Assembly (NCBI GenBank): GCA_002423285.1
Contig: DIVF01000001.1
Span: forward strand, 1 to 63,584
DNA: 63,584 nt
Source: Micavibrio sp. UBA6139
GTDB lineage: Bacteria; Pseudomonadota; Alphaproteobacteria; Micavibrionales; Micavibrionaceae
Direction: 5' to 3'
The notes below the pieces were generated by a model, which was given only the letters and a program-made list of their open reading frames with translations, had not been told where the DNA came from and ran no database searches. Position numbers and translations under genes: made by a program. Positions 8,970 through 18,265 of this stretch are shown here, piece after piece (within the stretch, counting starts at the first letter, position 1; every line of letters begins with the position of its first letter).

Positions 8970-9874
8970 AAGATTTAACCGGCATCAACACACTCAGCAA
9001 TGATGACATTCTGGCCCTGCTGGACAAGGCTCAAGCCTACGCCGATGCCTTGCAATCCGGCGCAACGATCAAACAATCATTGGCGGGGAAAACCATCCTC
9101 ACCATGTTCTTTGAAAACTCGACGCGCACGCGCCTGTCATTTGAGATGGCCGCACATCGCCTTGGCGCATCTGTCATTCACTGGGACCCGGAAACAAGCT
9201 CCGCCAAGAAGAATGAAAGTTTTCTCGATACCATCCTGACCATCAACGCCATGCACCCCGATGCGGTCATCGTGCGCCACAGCGAATTCGAAGCCCCTGT
9301 GTTTATGGGCAAGCGTATGCAATGTTCCGTCATCAACGCGGGTGATAGCTGGCGCGAACATCCATCACAGGCCTTGCTGGATGCCCTGACCATTCGTCAG
9401 GCCAAGGGTAAGATTGAAGGCCTGACCATTACACTATGCGGTGATGTCGGGCATAGCCGTGTCGCGGCATCGAACTTCCAGTTGCTATCGCGGATGGGGG
9501 CCAAGCTGCGCGTCGTCGCCCCTGAATTCTTACTGCCGCAAAAATGGGCGGTGGAGGGGATTGAAACCTTCACCCGGATGGAAGACGGCCTGCCCGGTTC
9601 CGACATTATTATGACCCTGCGCAATCAAAAGGAACGCATGGACCCATCGCGCATCCCCGATGATGCCGTGTTCCACCGTGAATACGGCCTAACCGCGGAT
9701 CGTTTAGACCTGGCCGGGCCACAGGCTTTGGTCATGCATCCCGGTCCAGTCAATCGCGGGGTGGAAATTGCCGATGAAGTCGCCGATCACCCCACGCGCA
9801 GCCTGATCCTGCGGCAGGTTTCAAACGGCATCCCAACCCGGATGGCCATTCTTGACACGCTGCTAAGTCCTTGA
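8966..9874 (+). CDS. pyrB: Aspartate carbamoyltransferase catalytic chain
   Basis: 302 residues. Catalyses condensation of carbamoyl phosphate with aspartate, the committed step of pyrimidine synthesis. Carbamoyl-phosphate loop STRTRLSFE (near residue 52), HPSQALLDALTI and the C-terminal MHPGPVNRGVEI motif are intact. Start overlaps the preceding CoA-transferase stop (ATGA). In many alphaproteobacteria pyrB is followed by pyrC (dihydroorotase) and then plsY. Here the pyrC position is taken by an unrelated unknown gene, so pyrC must lie elsewhere. Confidence 0.97.
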   Translation: MKDLTGINTLSNDDILALLDKAQAYADALQSGATIKQSLAGKTILTMFFENSTRTRLSFEMAAHRLGASVIHWDPETSSAKKNESFLDTILTINAMHPDAVIVRHSEFEAPVFMGKRMQCSVINAGDSWREHPSQALLDALTIRQAKGKIEGLTITLCGDVGHSRVAASNFQLLSRMGAKLRVVAPEFLLPQKWAVEGIETFTRMEDGLPGSDIIMTLRNQKERMDPSRIPDDAVFHREYGLTADRLDLAGPQALVMHPGPVNRGVEIADEVADHPTRSLILRQVSNGIPTRMAILDTLLSP

Positions 9875-9914
9875 TATATTTATTCTGGAAAATAAATCAA
9901 GGTTTTACCCGATA

Positions 9915-10769
9915 ATGGCCAAGACAATCTTTGATCTTGAACGCTCGAACACTCCCCCGCTTGCGGACCGGCTGGCACAGCTGGACCAGGGCCGGGATGA
10001 CCACGCCGCGCGCCGTGATTTCCTAAAGGATGCTTTTTCTCAACTCGGCCTGCCCTTACCACAGCATCAAGAATATATCGAAACCGTTGATTGCGGGCAT
10101 TTGCTGTTTTTGAATGATGCGGGTTGCACGATCCGTCTAGAACAGGCCAGCCGCAAGGACGGCGCGGGCAATGCCGGCTATGTTGATTACAACAGTGAAT
10201 TTGTCCTGCAACCTTTGGGCCGCATTGATGGTCCGGGGTTAAGCCTGTGTGTTTATCCCGGCCTGATATCGCCATGGAATGAACAACCCGGTGATGGCGT
10301 GGCGCAGGATCTAAGCAAATTAACCGAACAGCTTAAGGATCAAAAAATCCATTTCTTTGATTTTGATACACGCGGCGACAATATTGGCTACCTGCCCTTT
10401 ACCTCCCCGGCATGGCCACGCGGTGTTCCCGTGGTGATTGATCCGGGTGCAGTGGCCCAGCTGAGCAAATCCCTATCCCCGATCAAGCGCGCCCTTGATA
10501 AAATGAAATCTCTGTTTGCCGAGGCAGAACAACCGCCCGTGCGCCAAGGCGACCTGTATGCCGATCTGCGCGGCAGCTTTGTTTCGGCCATGGAAAACAA
10601 GGGGCAGGGCATGGAATCCTTCTGGACCCGGTGCATTGCGGCAAAGAAGTCGGGATTCCTGCAATCCAGCTGGACGGCTCTTCCCGGCAATTTTAAGGAT
10701 ATCCCCGCCGTCGCCACGGCCTATGAACGTCGCCTGCGGGCGCAGGTTCCGGCCTTCCGCGACCTTTAA
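9915..10769 (+). CDS. Unknown protein, 284 aa, in the usual pyrC slot
   Basis: I do not recognise a family. The protein is soluble, with no signal or membrane segment. It begins with a charged helix (MAKTIFDLERSNTPPLADRL), then a beta-rich middle with HLLFLNDAGCTIRLEQ and a cluster of Gly/Pro (RIDGPGLSLCVYPGLISPW), then FFDFDTRGDNIGYLP and a Lys-rich helix. A tryptophan-containing C-terminal helical segment closes it. There is no HxH metal motif, so it is not a dihydroorotase. It is co-directional with pyrB (40 bases upstream) and plsY (57 bases downstream). Codon usage looks like that of its neighbours, so recent import is not obvious. Coding status is supported by length and clean frame. 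Confidence 0.7.
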   Translation: MAKTIFDLERSNTPPLADRLAQLDQGRDDHAARRDFLKDAFSQLGLPLPQHQEYIETVDCGHLLFLNDAGCTIRLEQASRKDGAGNAGYVDYNSEFVLQPLGRIDGPGLSLCVYPGLISPWNEQPGDGVAQDLSKLTEQLKDQKIHFFDFDTRGDNIGYLPFTSPAWPRGVPVVIDPGAVAQLSKSLSPIKRALDKMKSLFAEAEQPPVRQGDLYADLRGSFVSAMENKGQGMESFWTRCIAAKKSGFLQSSWTALPGNFKDIPAVATAYERRLRAQVPAFRDL

Positions 10770-10826
10770 GATCATCGCCAATACCCCCGGCTTTACGGCA
10801 GGTTTTTTTCCTGATATTTCCATTCC

Positions 10827-11411
10827 ATGGAATTCATTTTTGCACTGATTGGTTATCTCCTTGGCTCTATCCCCTTTGGTCTGATTTTGACCAAAGCTGC
10901 GGGGTTGGGCGATATTCGCGCAATCGGGTCTGGCAATATTGGCGCGACCAACGTCCTGCGCACCGGCAATAAAAAACTGGCGGCGGCGACACTTATTCTG
11001 GACGGGACCAAGGGTGCGGTGGCCGTGTTGCTGGCACAGCATTTTGCCAATCATGACGCGGCGTTAATGGCGGGCCTGTTCAGCATCTTGGGCCATGTCT
11101 TCCCAATCTGGTTAAATTACAAAGGCGGCAAGGGTGTTGCCACCGCGCTTGGCATGTTGCTGGCCTTGGCCCCGTTATCGGGTCTGGCGGCATGTGGTGT
11201 GTGGTTGGTGATGGCTGCGGTTTTTCGCTTCTCATCCCTCTCTGCTCTCATTGCATTATTATCGACGCCACTCAGTTCATATTTTATTTATAACGATATT
11301 CGCCTGTCGCTGGTGTGTGCGTTGGTGTGTGCCATTGTCTGGTTCACACACCGCGCCAACATCCAGCGTTTATTAAAGGGTGAAGAACCAAAAATCGGTC
11401 AGAAAAAATAG
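10827..11411 (+). CDS. plsY: Glycerol-3-phosphate acyltransferase (acyl-phosphate dependent)
   Basis: 194 residues, multi-pass membrane protein that acylates glycerol-3-phosphate from acyl-phosphate, the first step of phospholipid synthesis with PlsX. The three PlsY motifs are visible: GSIPFGLI near the N-terminus, GSGNIGATNVLR around residue 33, and the GGKGVATALGM loop around residue 95. Length is typical. Its TAG stop shares bases with the start of the conserved dprA N-terminal coding sequence (see dprA), suggesting coupled translation. Confidence 0.96.
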   Translation: MEFIFALIGYLLGSIPFGLILTKAAGLGDIRAIGSGNIGATNVLRTGNKKLAAATLILDGTKGAVAVLLAQHFANHDAALMAGLFSILGHVFPIWLNYKGGKGVATALGMLLALAPLSGLAACGVWLVMAAVFRFSSLSALIALLSTPLSSYFIYNDIRLSLVCALVCAIVWFTHRANIQRLLKGEEPKIGQKK

Positions 11412-11458
11412 TTACACAGCAAAATTTAAACGACACAGAAAAACTCGCCTGGCTGCAA

Positions 11459-12562
11459 TTGCTCCGCACTGAAAATGTCGGGCCGATTACATTCCACCGT
11501 TTGCTGAATCGTTTTCATAGCGCCACAAAGGCGTTAGAAGCCCTGCCCCATCTGGCGGCACGTGGCGGGCGGTCAAAACCATTGACCCCGCCACCTTTGT
11601 CATTGGTCGAAAAAGAATATGAAGCCCTCACCAAATTCGGCGCAAAAATAATTTGTTCGGTGGAAGATGATTACCCCGATGCGCTTCGCAGTGTTGAAGA
11701 TGCCCCGCCCATTCTGACCGTTCTTGGCAATACCAGATTACTCTCATCCCCTTCCGTGGGCATTGTCGGCGCACGCAACGCGTCCTTGAACGGGCGGAAA
11801 TTTGCAGAAACATTGGCGCAAGATTTAGGCCGCGCTGGACAGATTGTTGTATCAGGCCTAGCACGCGGCATTGATACATCAGCGCATCAGGGTTCCTTAA
11901 AAACCGGAACCGTTGCGGTTGTTGCCGGTGGCATTGATATTATTTACCCGCCGGAAAATGCCGGGTTGTACCAACAAATCCGCGAGCAAGGAGCCATTGT
12001 CGCCGAAAGCCCCTTCGGCCAGGAACCCTTCGCGCAAAGTTTCCCCCGCCGCAACCGCATTATTTCCGGCCTGTCACGCGGCGTGGTGGTGGTGGAGGCT
12101 TCGCTGCGTTCAGGCTCCCTTATCACCGCCCGCATGGCCGCCGAACAGGGGCGCGATGTTTTTGCCGTACCCGGTCATCCGCTGGACCCACGTGCGGCGG
12201 GTACCAATACGCTGATCCGTGATGGTGCCATTTTAGTGCGCGAAGCGATGGATGTTTTATCGGATCTGGGAAAGTTTTCGGCCAATGGCTTGCGCGATAT
12301 CGACGCCTATCCCTACAACCCCGATGAAGACGTTTTCGTCGAATCAGACAATCCCGGCGGCACCGCCCATGACCTGATTGACCTGTCCGGGGATTTATCG
12401 TCTGAGATTTTGGGGCATTTGTCCCTAACCCCCGTTTCGATCGATGATTTGATTCGCGCCTGCGGCGGGTATACGGCGGCTGTCTCTGGAAATTTGCTGA
12501 TGATGGAACTGGCCGGGCAAGTGCAACGCCTGCCCGGGAACCGTATTGTCAGAGCACATTAA
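11459..12562 (+). CDS. dprA: DNA processing protein DprA/Smf
   Basis: At least 367 residues. DprA loads RecA onto incoming single-stranded DNA during transformation. The Rossmann-like DprA core begins near SVGIVGARNASLNGRK and contains SGLARGIDTSAHQGSL and GGIDIIYPPEN, then SGLSRGVVVVEA. A C-terminal winged-helix-like region (HLSLTPVSIDDLIRA) follows. The first ordinary start is TTG at 11459, but the reading frame upstream also codes for the family-typical lead-in (LNDTEKLAWLQ). Between the in-frame TGA at 11381 and the TTG there is no ATG, GTG or TTG; an ATA at 11408 overlaps the plsY stop as ATAG. True start therefore uncertain and probably upstream of 11459. Confidence 0.93.
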   Translation: MLRTENVGPITFHRLLNRFHSATKALEALPHLAARGGRSKPLTPPPLSLVEKEYEALTKFGAKIICSVEDDYPDALRSVEDAPPILTVLGNTRLLSSPSVGIVGARNASLNGRKFAETLAQDLGRAGQIVVSGLARGIDTSAHQGSLKTGTVAVVAGGIDIIYPPENAGLYQQIREQGAIVAESPFGQEPFAQSFPRRNRIISGLSRGVVVVEASLRSGSLITARMAAEQGRDVFAVPGHPLDPRAAGTNTLIRDGAILVREAMDVLSDLGKFSANGLRDIDAYPYNPDEDVFVESDNPGGTAHDLIDLSGDLSSEILGHLSLTPVSIDDLIRACGGYTAAVSGNLLMMELAGQVQRLPGNRIVRAH

Positions 12563-12655
12563 GGTTTAAGGTTCGTGCCCTTATACCCCCGTCATACGTC
12601 AAGGCCGCCGACAACAAGCTCAGAAATCACAACAGAAATCCCGATCATTTTCGGG

Positions 12656-12681
12656 ACGCGACGAAGCGTTTCGCGTTTTTT
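12656..12681 (+). terminator. Probable intrinsic terminator after dprA
   Basis: ACGCGA (12656-12661) pairs with TCGCGT (12671-12676) around a nine-base loop and runs straight into a six-T tract. It lies 94 bases after the dprA stop and before the end of the convergent small gene. Confidence 0.6.
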
Positions 12682-12703
12682 GCAGGCATAGTCGGCAGAT
12701 TTC

Positions 12704-13027
12704 TTATGGATTCAACTTGGCGGGCTGTTTATGGGATTCAAACAGGGGCGCATATTTACCCAACAGGCTACCACATACGGTTTTTTCAACCGACTGGCCG
12801 TTGATGTCGAATGCCTTATATTCCCGCGCGATACTGCCCTTGTCGCAAGCAGCAAAAAAGACCCGCTCACCCCCGGTGACCTCGGTGAACCCCTTGGAGC
12901 GCAAATAATCCGCGCCGTCTTCCGCAGTGTTATTGGCGTGCTGCAAAACGGCAACGCCTGCCATGGCAACAATGAGAGCGGAAGCAAAGGCGGTAGTTGC
13001 GGACAGGCCCATTTTATCATTCCTCAT
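12704..13027 (-). CDS. Small membrane-anchored or exported protein of unknown function
   Basis: 107 residues. An N-terminal hydrophobic stretch (TTAFASALIVAMAGVAVL) looks like an uncleaved anchor or signal segment. The remainder is a small periplasmic-looking domain with two cysteines (FFAACDKGS and KTVCGSLLG) that could form a disulfide. The ACDKGSIAREYKAFDINGQ stretch resembles short domains often found in alphaproteobacterial exported proteins, but I cannot name it. The ATG at 13027 is used; ATG 13012 (MGLSATT) is an equally possible start. It is a single gene between dprA (convergent) and topA (divergent). Confidence 0.65.
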   Translation of the reverse strand: MRNDKMGLSATTAFASALIVAMAGVAVLQHANNTAEDGADYLRSKGFTEVTGGERVFFAACDKGSIAREYKAFDINGQSVEKTVCGSLLGKYAPLFESHKQPAKLNP

Positions 13028-13167
13028 AAAAATTAATTTTCATATTCAAAAAACTACACCTCGACTTACAATATGTCAATCAATTTTGCGTCCCCTGTTG
13101 ACGAAACCTCTGCTTCGTGTCAATTGCATATATAATGTGTTGTTTTTTATATTGGACATAATATTCC

Positions 13168-15768
13168 TTGAGCGCACCAAACCTCGTCATCGTTGAATCG
13201 CCCGCCAAGGCAAAAACTATCAATAAGTACCTTGGCCCCGAATATGAAGTGATTGCTTCGTACGGGCATATCCGTGACTTGCCGCCAAAGGATGGGTCGG
13301 TTGATCCTGAAAATAACTTCGCCATGTTGTGGGAGCTGGGCGACCGCGCCGCGAAGCCCGTAAGCGAAATTAAGAAGCTGGCGAAAAAAGCCACATCCAT
13401 CTTCCTCGCAACCGATCCGGACCGCGAAGGGGAAGCCATTTCATGGCATATCAATGAAATTATCGCCGATGATAAAACATTGGCCGGAAAAATCATTAAA
13501 CGCGTGACGTTTAATGAAATCACCAAGAAGGCCGTTCAGGAAGCCTTCCAGAACGCGCGGGCCTTGGACGATCATTTGATTGATGCCTATATGGCGCGTC
13601 GTGCGCTCGATTATCTGGTCGGATTTAATATCTCGCCTGTTCTGTGGCGGAAACTTCCTGGCTCCCGCTCCGCTGGGCGTGTGCAATCCGTGGCGCTGCG
13701 CCTGATCTGCGAACGCGAAACAGACATTGAAAAATTCCGTTCCGATGAGTATTGGAGCATTGAAGCCCGCCTGCACAGCAAGGACGGCGCACCGTTTACA
13801 GCACGCCTGACAACACTGGCCGGGAACAAGCTGGATAAGCTTGATATCGGCACAGAAAAAGAAGCCCTCGCCGCAGTTGAGCGCATCAAGACCAAGAAAC
13901 TGGTTATCCAGAACGTTGAAAAGAAACAACTGCGCCGTAACCCGCCGCCGCCGTTCATTACATCGACCCTGCAACAAGAAGCATCCCGCAAACTCGGCTT
14001 CGCCGCGTCCCAGACCATGCGTCTGGCACAACGTTTGTACGAGGGGATTGATATTCAGGGCGAAACAGTTGGTCTGATCACCTATATGCGTACCGATGGG
14101 ACGACATTATCCGCTGACGCCGTCGCGCAATGCCGCGATGTAATTAAAAACAATTACGGCGATAAATACGTCCCCGATGCGCCGCGCCTGTATAAATCCA
14201 AGGCGAAGAACGCACAGGAAGCACACGAGGCGATCCGCCCAACCGATCTGTCCCGCACGCCCGATGAAGTGCGCGCCGTTGTTGAAGATCAAATGGCGAA
14301 ACTCTATGAACTCATCTGGAAACGCACCATGGCGTCCCAGATGGAAAACGCTGTGCTGGATCAAGTTGGTGCCGATATTTCCGATGGCACTGATGATGTT
14401 GTCTTGCGGGCCACGGGTTCGACCATCGCATTCGACGGTTTCCTGACCCTTTATATCGAAGGGCAAGACGACGAAGAAGATGAAGAAAGCCGCATGCTGC
14501 CGCCGCTGCATCAGGGTGATGGTGTTAAAACACTGGATGTCATTCCAGAACAGCACTTCACGCAACCACCACCGCGTTTCTCCGAAGCGTCACTGGTCAA
14601 GCGGATGGAAGAGCTGGGCATTGGTCGCCCATCCACTTACGCCTCTATTTTGCAAGTGTTACAGGACCGCCAATATGTCCGTCTGGATAAGAAACGCTTC
14701 TTCCCCGAAGATCGTGGCCGCCTGGTCACCAGCTTCCTGGAAAAATATTTTACCCGTTATGTCGATTACGACTTCACCGCCAATCTGGAAGAAGAACTGG
14801 ATGCGATTGCCGCAGGGCATGTGAAGTGGAAGGCTGCGCTTGAAATCTTCTGGAAGGATTTCTCCAAGGCTGTCGGCGAAACCAAAGAACTGACCATCAC
14901 GCAAGTGATCGACCATCTGGATGCGCAGCTAGGCCCACATTTCTTCCCGCCCCATGCCGATGGTGGCGATCCGCGCACCTGCCCGGCCTGTAATGAGGGC
15001 CGCCTGTCATTGAAACTGGGTAAATTCGGGGCCTTTGTTGGATGTTCGAAATATCCGGATTGCCGCTATACGCGCCCACTGGTTATCCCTGAAGCAGACG
15101 GCGAAGCCGGATCTGCCGAAGATGCAACCAGCGCAGCCTTAGCCAACGCGCCAAAGGAATTGGGCACTGATCCGGAAAGCGGCCTGCCTGTATCACTGCG
15201 CCGTGGCCCCTATGGCCCCTATGTACAAATTGACCTGCCGGAAGGGTCCAAGGACAAACCAAAACGCCAGGGCGTGCCAAAAGGCGTGAAGCTGGATGAG
15301 GTCACCCTCGAATCCGCGCTGAAACTTTTGGAACTGCCGCGCGAAGTTGGCATCCACCCGCAAACAGGCGACATGATCAAGGCCGGCATTGGCCGTTTTG
15401 GTCCGTTCCTGCTGCACCAGAAAGTTTATACCTCCATTCCAAAGGATGATGACGTCCTGACCATCGGCATCAACCGTTCAGTCGATCTGATTGCCGCCAA
15501 AATGGAACGCATGGCCGCCGGTGGCGGACGTGGCCGTTGGGGCAAAAAGAAAACAGCAGACGGCGAGGCGGCTGCTCCGGCAAAGAAGGCCGCAGCGAAG
15601 AAAACAGCCAAAAAACCAGCAGCCAAGAAAGCCGCTGTGAAAAAGAACCCGCCCAAAACCCCGGTCAAAGCACCAGCGGCAGATTCCGTGAAAAAACCTA
15701 CTGTTAAAAAAGCCGCGACTAAAACCGCAACCAAAGCGGTGAAAAAACCTGCCACCAAGAAAACCTGA
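13168..15768 (+). CDS. topA: DNA topoisomerase I
   Basis: 866 residues; relaxes negative supercoils. Starts at a TTG (MSAPNLVIVESPAKAKTI), which matches the conserved TOPRIM beginning, with no ATG available nearby. TOPRIM acidic cluster ATDPDREGEAIS, catalytic Tyr near residue 306 in GLITYMRTDGT, and one tetracysteine zinc finger (CPAC then GCSKYPDC, about residues 604-630) are visible. Two further Gly/Phe-rich repeats lacking cysteines follow. The last 60 or so residues are an almost pure Lys/Ala/Pro tail similar to histone H1 or bacterial H1-like proteins, probably aiding DNA binding. It is followed after 32 bases by rnr. Confidence 0.98.
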   Translation: MSAPNLVIVESPAKAKTINKYLGPEYEVIASYGHIRDLPPKDGSVDPENNFAMLWELGDRAAKPVSEIKKLAKKATSIFLATDPDREGEAISWHINEIIADDKTLAGKIIKRVTFNEITKKAVQEAFQNARALDDHLIDAYMARRALDYLVGFNISPVLWRKLPGSRSAGRVQSVALRLICERETDIEKFRSDEYWSIEARLHSKDGAPFTARLTTLAGNKLDKLDIGTEKEALAAVERIKTKKLVIQNVEKKQLRRNPPPPFITSTLQQEASRKLGFAASQTMRLAQRLYEGIDIQGETVGLITYMRTDGTTLSADAVAQCRDVIKNNYGDKYVPDAPRLYKSKAKNAQEAHEAIRPTDLSRTPDEVRAVVEDQMAKLYELIWKRTMASQMENAVLDQVGADISDGTDDVVLRATGSTIAFDGFLTLYIEGQDDEEDEESRMLPPLHQGDGVKTLDVIPEQHFTQPPPRFSEASLVKRMEELGIGRPSTYASILQVLQDRQYVRLDKKRFFPEDRGRLVTSFLEKYFTRYVDYDFTANLEEELDAIAAGHVKWKAALEIFWKDFSKAVGETKELTITQVIDHLDAQLGPHFFPPHADGGDPRTCPACNEGRLSLKLGKFGAFVGCSKYPDCRYTRPLVIPEADGEAGSAEDATSAALANAPKELGTDPESGLPVSLRRGPYGPYVQIDLPEGSKDKPKRQGVPKGVKLDEVTLESALKLLELPREVGIHPQTGDMIKAGIGRFGPFLLHQKVYTSIPKDDDVLTIGINRSVDLIAAKMERMAAGGGRGRWGKKKTADGEAAAPAKKAAAKKTAKKPAAKKAAVKKNPPKTPVKAPAADSVKKPTVKKAATKTATKAVKKPATKKT

Positions 15769-15800
15769 CATTTCACCTCATACTGTGATTTAATAGGTCT

Positions 15801-18146
15801 ATGGATATACCAACACGGGACTCCGTCCTCGGCTTTCTATCTGACAGCCCCACACCACTGACGAAGCGCGAACTGATTCAGGCTTTTGGCCTGAAGGGTG
15901 AAGAGCAGCGTGTCATTTTGAAACGCCTGCTGCGCGATATGGAAGCAGACGGTGCCATCGTCAAGCAACCCGGACAGGCCTATGCCATTCCCGACGCCCT
16001 GCCGGAAATCGGCATTATCGAAGTCATTGATGTTGATATTGACGGCGATGTCTTTGCCGCCTTCGTTGATTGGGATGCGGAAAAAGATGGCCCTCCGCCT
16101 GTGATTGAAGTTACCCCCGGTGGTCGTGGTCATCCCGCCTTGGCTGTGGGGCAACGCGCCCTGGCCCGTCTGTCGCGCATTGAAAAGACATTGTATCAAG
16201 CAAGCGTTGTGCGGCCATTGGACGCCGAATCAGGTCGTGTTCTGGGTTTGGTGGCGCAAACACGCCATGGTTACATCCTGCAACCAACCAACCGCAAAAA
16301 TAAATTTGAATTTGATATTCCAACCGCCGATATGAACGGGGCCATTCCCGGCAATCTGGTCGTTGGTGAAATTCAACCCGATCGCGGCGCCACCCGCAAA
16401 AAAGTGCGTATTCGCGAAGTGATTGGCGACCAAACGGATCCAAAGGCCATCAGCCTGATTGCCTTGCACGAAGTTGGCCTGCGTATTGAGTTCCCAGCCG
16501 AAGTTATCAAACAAACCGAAGGCATGGTGGTCCCGCCACTGGGCAACCGCGAAGATTTCCGCAAACTTCCATTGGTGACCATCGATGGCGCCGATGCGCG
16601 TGATTTCGATGATGCCGTTTTTGCAGAACGTGACGGTGATGGTTTCCATCTGATCGTGGCGATTGCCGATGTGTCATTTTATGTACGTCCCGGCACAGCC
16701 CTTGATAATGAAGGGTATCGCCGTGGCAATTCCACCTATTTCCCGGACCGCGTTGTTCCGATGCTGCCCGAGGCATTATCGAATGATCTGTGTTCGCTGC
16801 GCCCCCATGAGGACCGCGCCTGTCTGGCCGCGCATTTATGGATCAATGGTGGCGGCACGCTGGTGCGCTACAAATTCGCCCGTGGCCTGATGCATTCAAA
16901 GGCCCGCCTGACCTATGAACAGGTCCAAGCCGCGAAAGATGGGATCATCGATGATGTAACGCGTCCGTTGATGGATGGCGTCATCAACCCGCTTTATGAT
17001 GCCTTTGTTGTTTTGAAACAAGCCCGTGAACGTCGCGGGGCCTTGGAACTTGATCTGCCTGAACGCAAAATCATTTTGAATGATGCGGGCGAGATGGTCG
17101 GCATCAAACCGCGTGCGCGCCTTGAAAGCCACAAGCTGATCGAAGAGTTTATGATTCTGGCGAATGTCGCCGCAGCGCAAGCGTTGGAATCACAAAACGC
17201 GCCGTGTATTTACCGCGTTCATGACCGTCCTTCGATGGAACGCTTGGACAATGTGCGTGAATTCGTTGAGAGCTTTGGTTTGAGTATGCCAAAGGGCCAA
17301 GTTACACGCTCATCCGAAATCAATAACGTATTGCTGAAGGCATCAGAGATGCCCTATGGCCATCTGATCCATGAAATGTTGCTGCGTTCACAAATGCAGG
17401 CGGTTTATAGCCCGGAAAATCTGGGCCATTTCGGCCTTGCCTTGCAACGCTACGCACATTTTACCTCCCCCATTCGCCGTTATGCGGATTTGGTTATTCA
17501 CCGCAGCCTGGTGAAGGCCTTTGATATGGGTGCGGGTGGCTTGAGCGATGAAGAAGCCGTGCGCATGGAAGAAGTCGCCGATCATATTTCGCAAACAGAA
17601 CGCCTGTCGGCGGAGGCTGAGCGCAGCACGATTGACCGTTTTGCTGCCGCTTATCTATCGCATCACATCGGTGCGACATTTGCGGGACGCATTACGGGCG
17701 TCACACGCTTTGGCCTGTTTGTGAAACTCGATGAAAGCGGTGCAGATGGTCTGGTACCAATCCGGTCCCTGCCGCAGGATTATTATATCCACGATGAAAA
17801 ACAACACGCTTTGATCGGACGCCGCAATAATCTGGTCTATCGTTTGGGCGCGAATGTCACTGTGGCCCTTTTGGAATCTGACCCGATGACGGGCAGCACC
17901 ATTTTGGAAATTATCGGCGAAGGGGCTGATATTCCCGGCATGGTTCTGAAACGCCCGGTCGAATCCTTCAGAAGTGGGCCCCCGCGCCGGAATGGCGGCA
18001 ATTACCGCGATAAGAACAAGGGCAAGCCCCGTAGCGACCGTGCGGCAGGGGATAAACCCCAAGATCGTAGTTTTAAGCCAAAATCAGACCGTCCCGGCGG
18101 CGCGTCCAAAGGCAAAAAGGGGCCACCAAAGGGCCGGAATCGCTAG
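15801..18146 (+). CDS. rnr: Ribonuclease R
   Basis: 781 residues. 3'-to-5' exoribonuclease that degrades structured RNA. It has an N-terminal winged-helix and cold-shock-like region, the RNB catalytic domain with DGADARDFDDAV (about residues 259-270, Asp residues for Mg2+), and an S1 domain (FAGRITGVTRFGLFVKL). The Arg/Lys/Gly-rich tail (about 60 residues) is typical of RNase R and distinguishes it from RNase II. It is probably cotranscribed with topA. Confidence 0.97.
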   Translation: MDIPTRDSVLGFLSDSPTPLTKRELIQAFGLKGEEQRVILKRLLRDMEADGAIVKQPGQAYAIPDALPEIGIIEVIDVDIDGDVFAAFVDWDAEKDGPPPVIEVTPGGRGHPALAVGQRALARLSRIEKTLYQASVVRPLDAESGRVLGLVAQTRHGYILQPTNRKNKFEFDIPTADMNGAIPGNLVVGEIQPDRGATRKKVRIREVIGDQTDPKAISLIALHEVGLRIEFPAEVIKQTEGMVVPPLGNREDFRKLPLVTIDGADARDFDDAVFAERDGDGFHLIVAIADVSFYVRPGTALDNEGYRRGNSTYFPDRVVPMLPEALSNDLCSLRPHEDRACLAAHLWINGGGTLVRYKFARGLMHSKARLTYEQVQAAKDGIIDDVTRPLMDGVINPLYDAFVVLKQARERRGALELDLPERKIILNDAGEMVGIKPRARLESHKLIEEFMILANVAAAQALESQNAPCIYRVHDRPSMERLDNVREFVESFGLSMPKGQVTRSSEINNVLLKASEMPYGHLIHEMLLRSQMQAVYSPENLGHFGLALQRYAHFTSPIRRYADLVIHRSLVKAFDMGAGGLSDEEAVRMEEVADHISQTERLSAEAERSTIDRFAAAYLSHHIGATFAGRITGVTRFGLFVKLDESGADGLVPIRSLPQDYYIHDEKQHALIGRRNNLVYRLGANVTVALLESDPMTGSTILEIIGEGADIPGMVLKRPVESFRSGPPRRNGGNYRDKNKGKPRSDRAAGDKPQDRSFKPKSDRPGGASKGKKGPPKGRNR

Positions 18147-18192
18147 GAATTCGGGGCAAATTCAGGAAAATGCAGCCAAGACCGCCTTTTCC

Positions 18193-18220
18193 TTGACATT
18201 TCCGTAGGAATCCCTAAATT
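18193..18220 (+). promoter_or_regulatory. Sigma70-type promoter for rpmG
   Basis: TTGACA (18193-18198) followed after 16 bases by TAAATT (18215-18220). It sits about 45 bases upstream of the rpmG start, so the gene probably has its own promoter in addition to any read-through from rnr. Confidence 0.6.
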
Positions 18221-18265
18221 GCAGCCTGATTTCAAAGATAGTGCCTAACAGCAGGAATTAAGATT

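Noticed and set aside
9915..10769. Dihydroorotase (pyrC) by position after pyrB
   Set aside because: No HxH, metal-binding Lys or other amidohydrolase motifs in the protein.
13441..14031. 196-codon frame on the minus strand inside topA
   Set aside because: topA is unambiguous on the plus strand; the frame is an antisense shadow.
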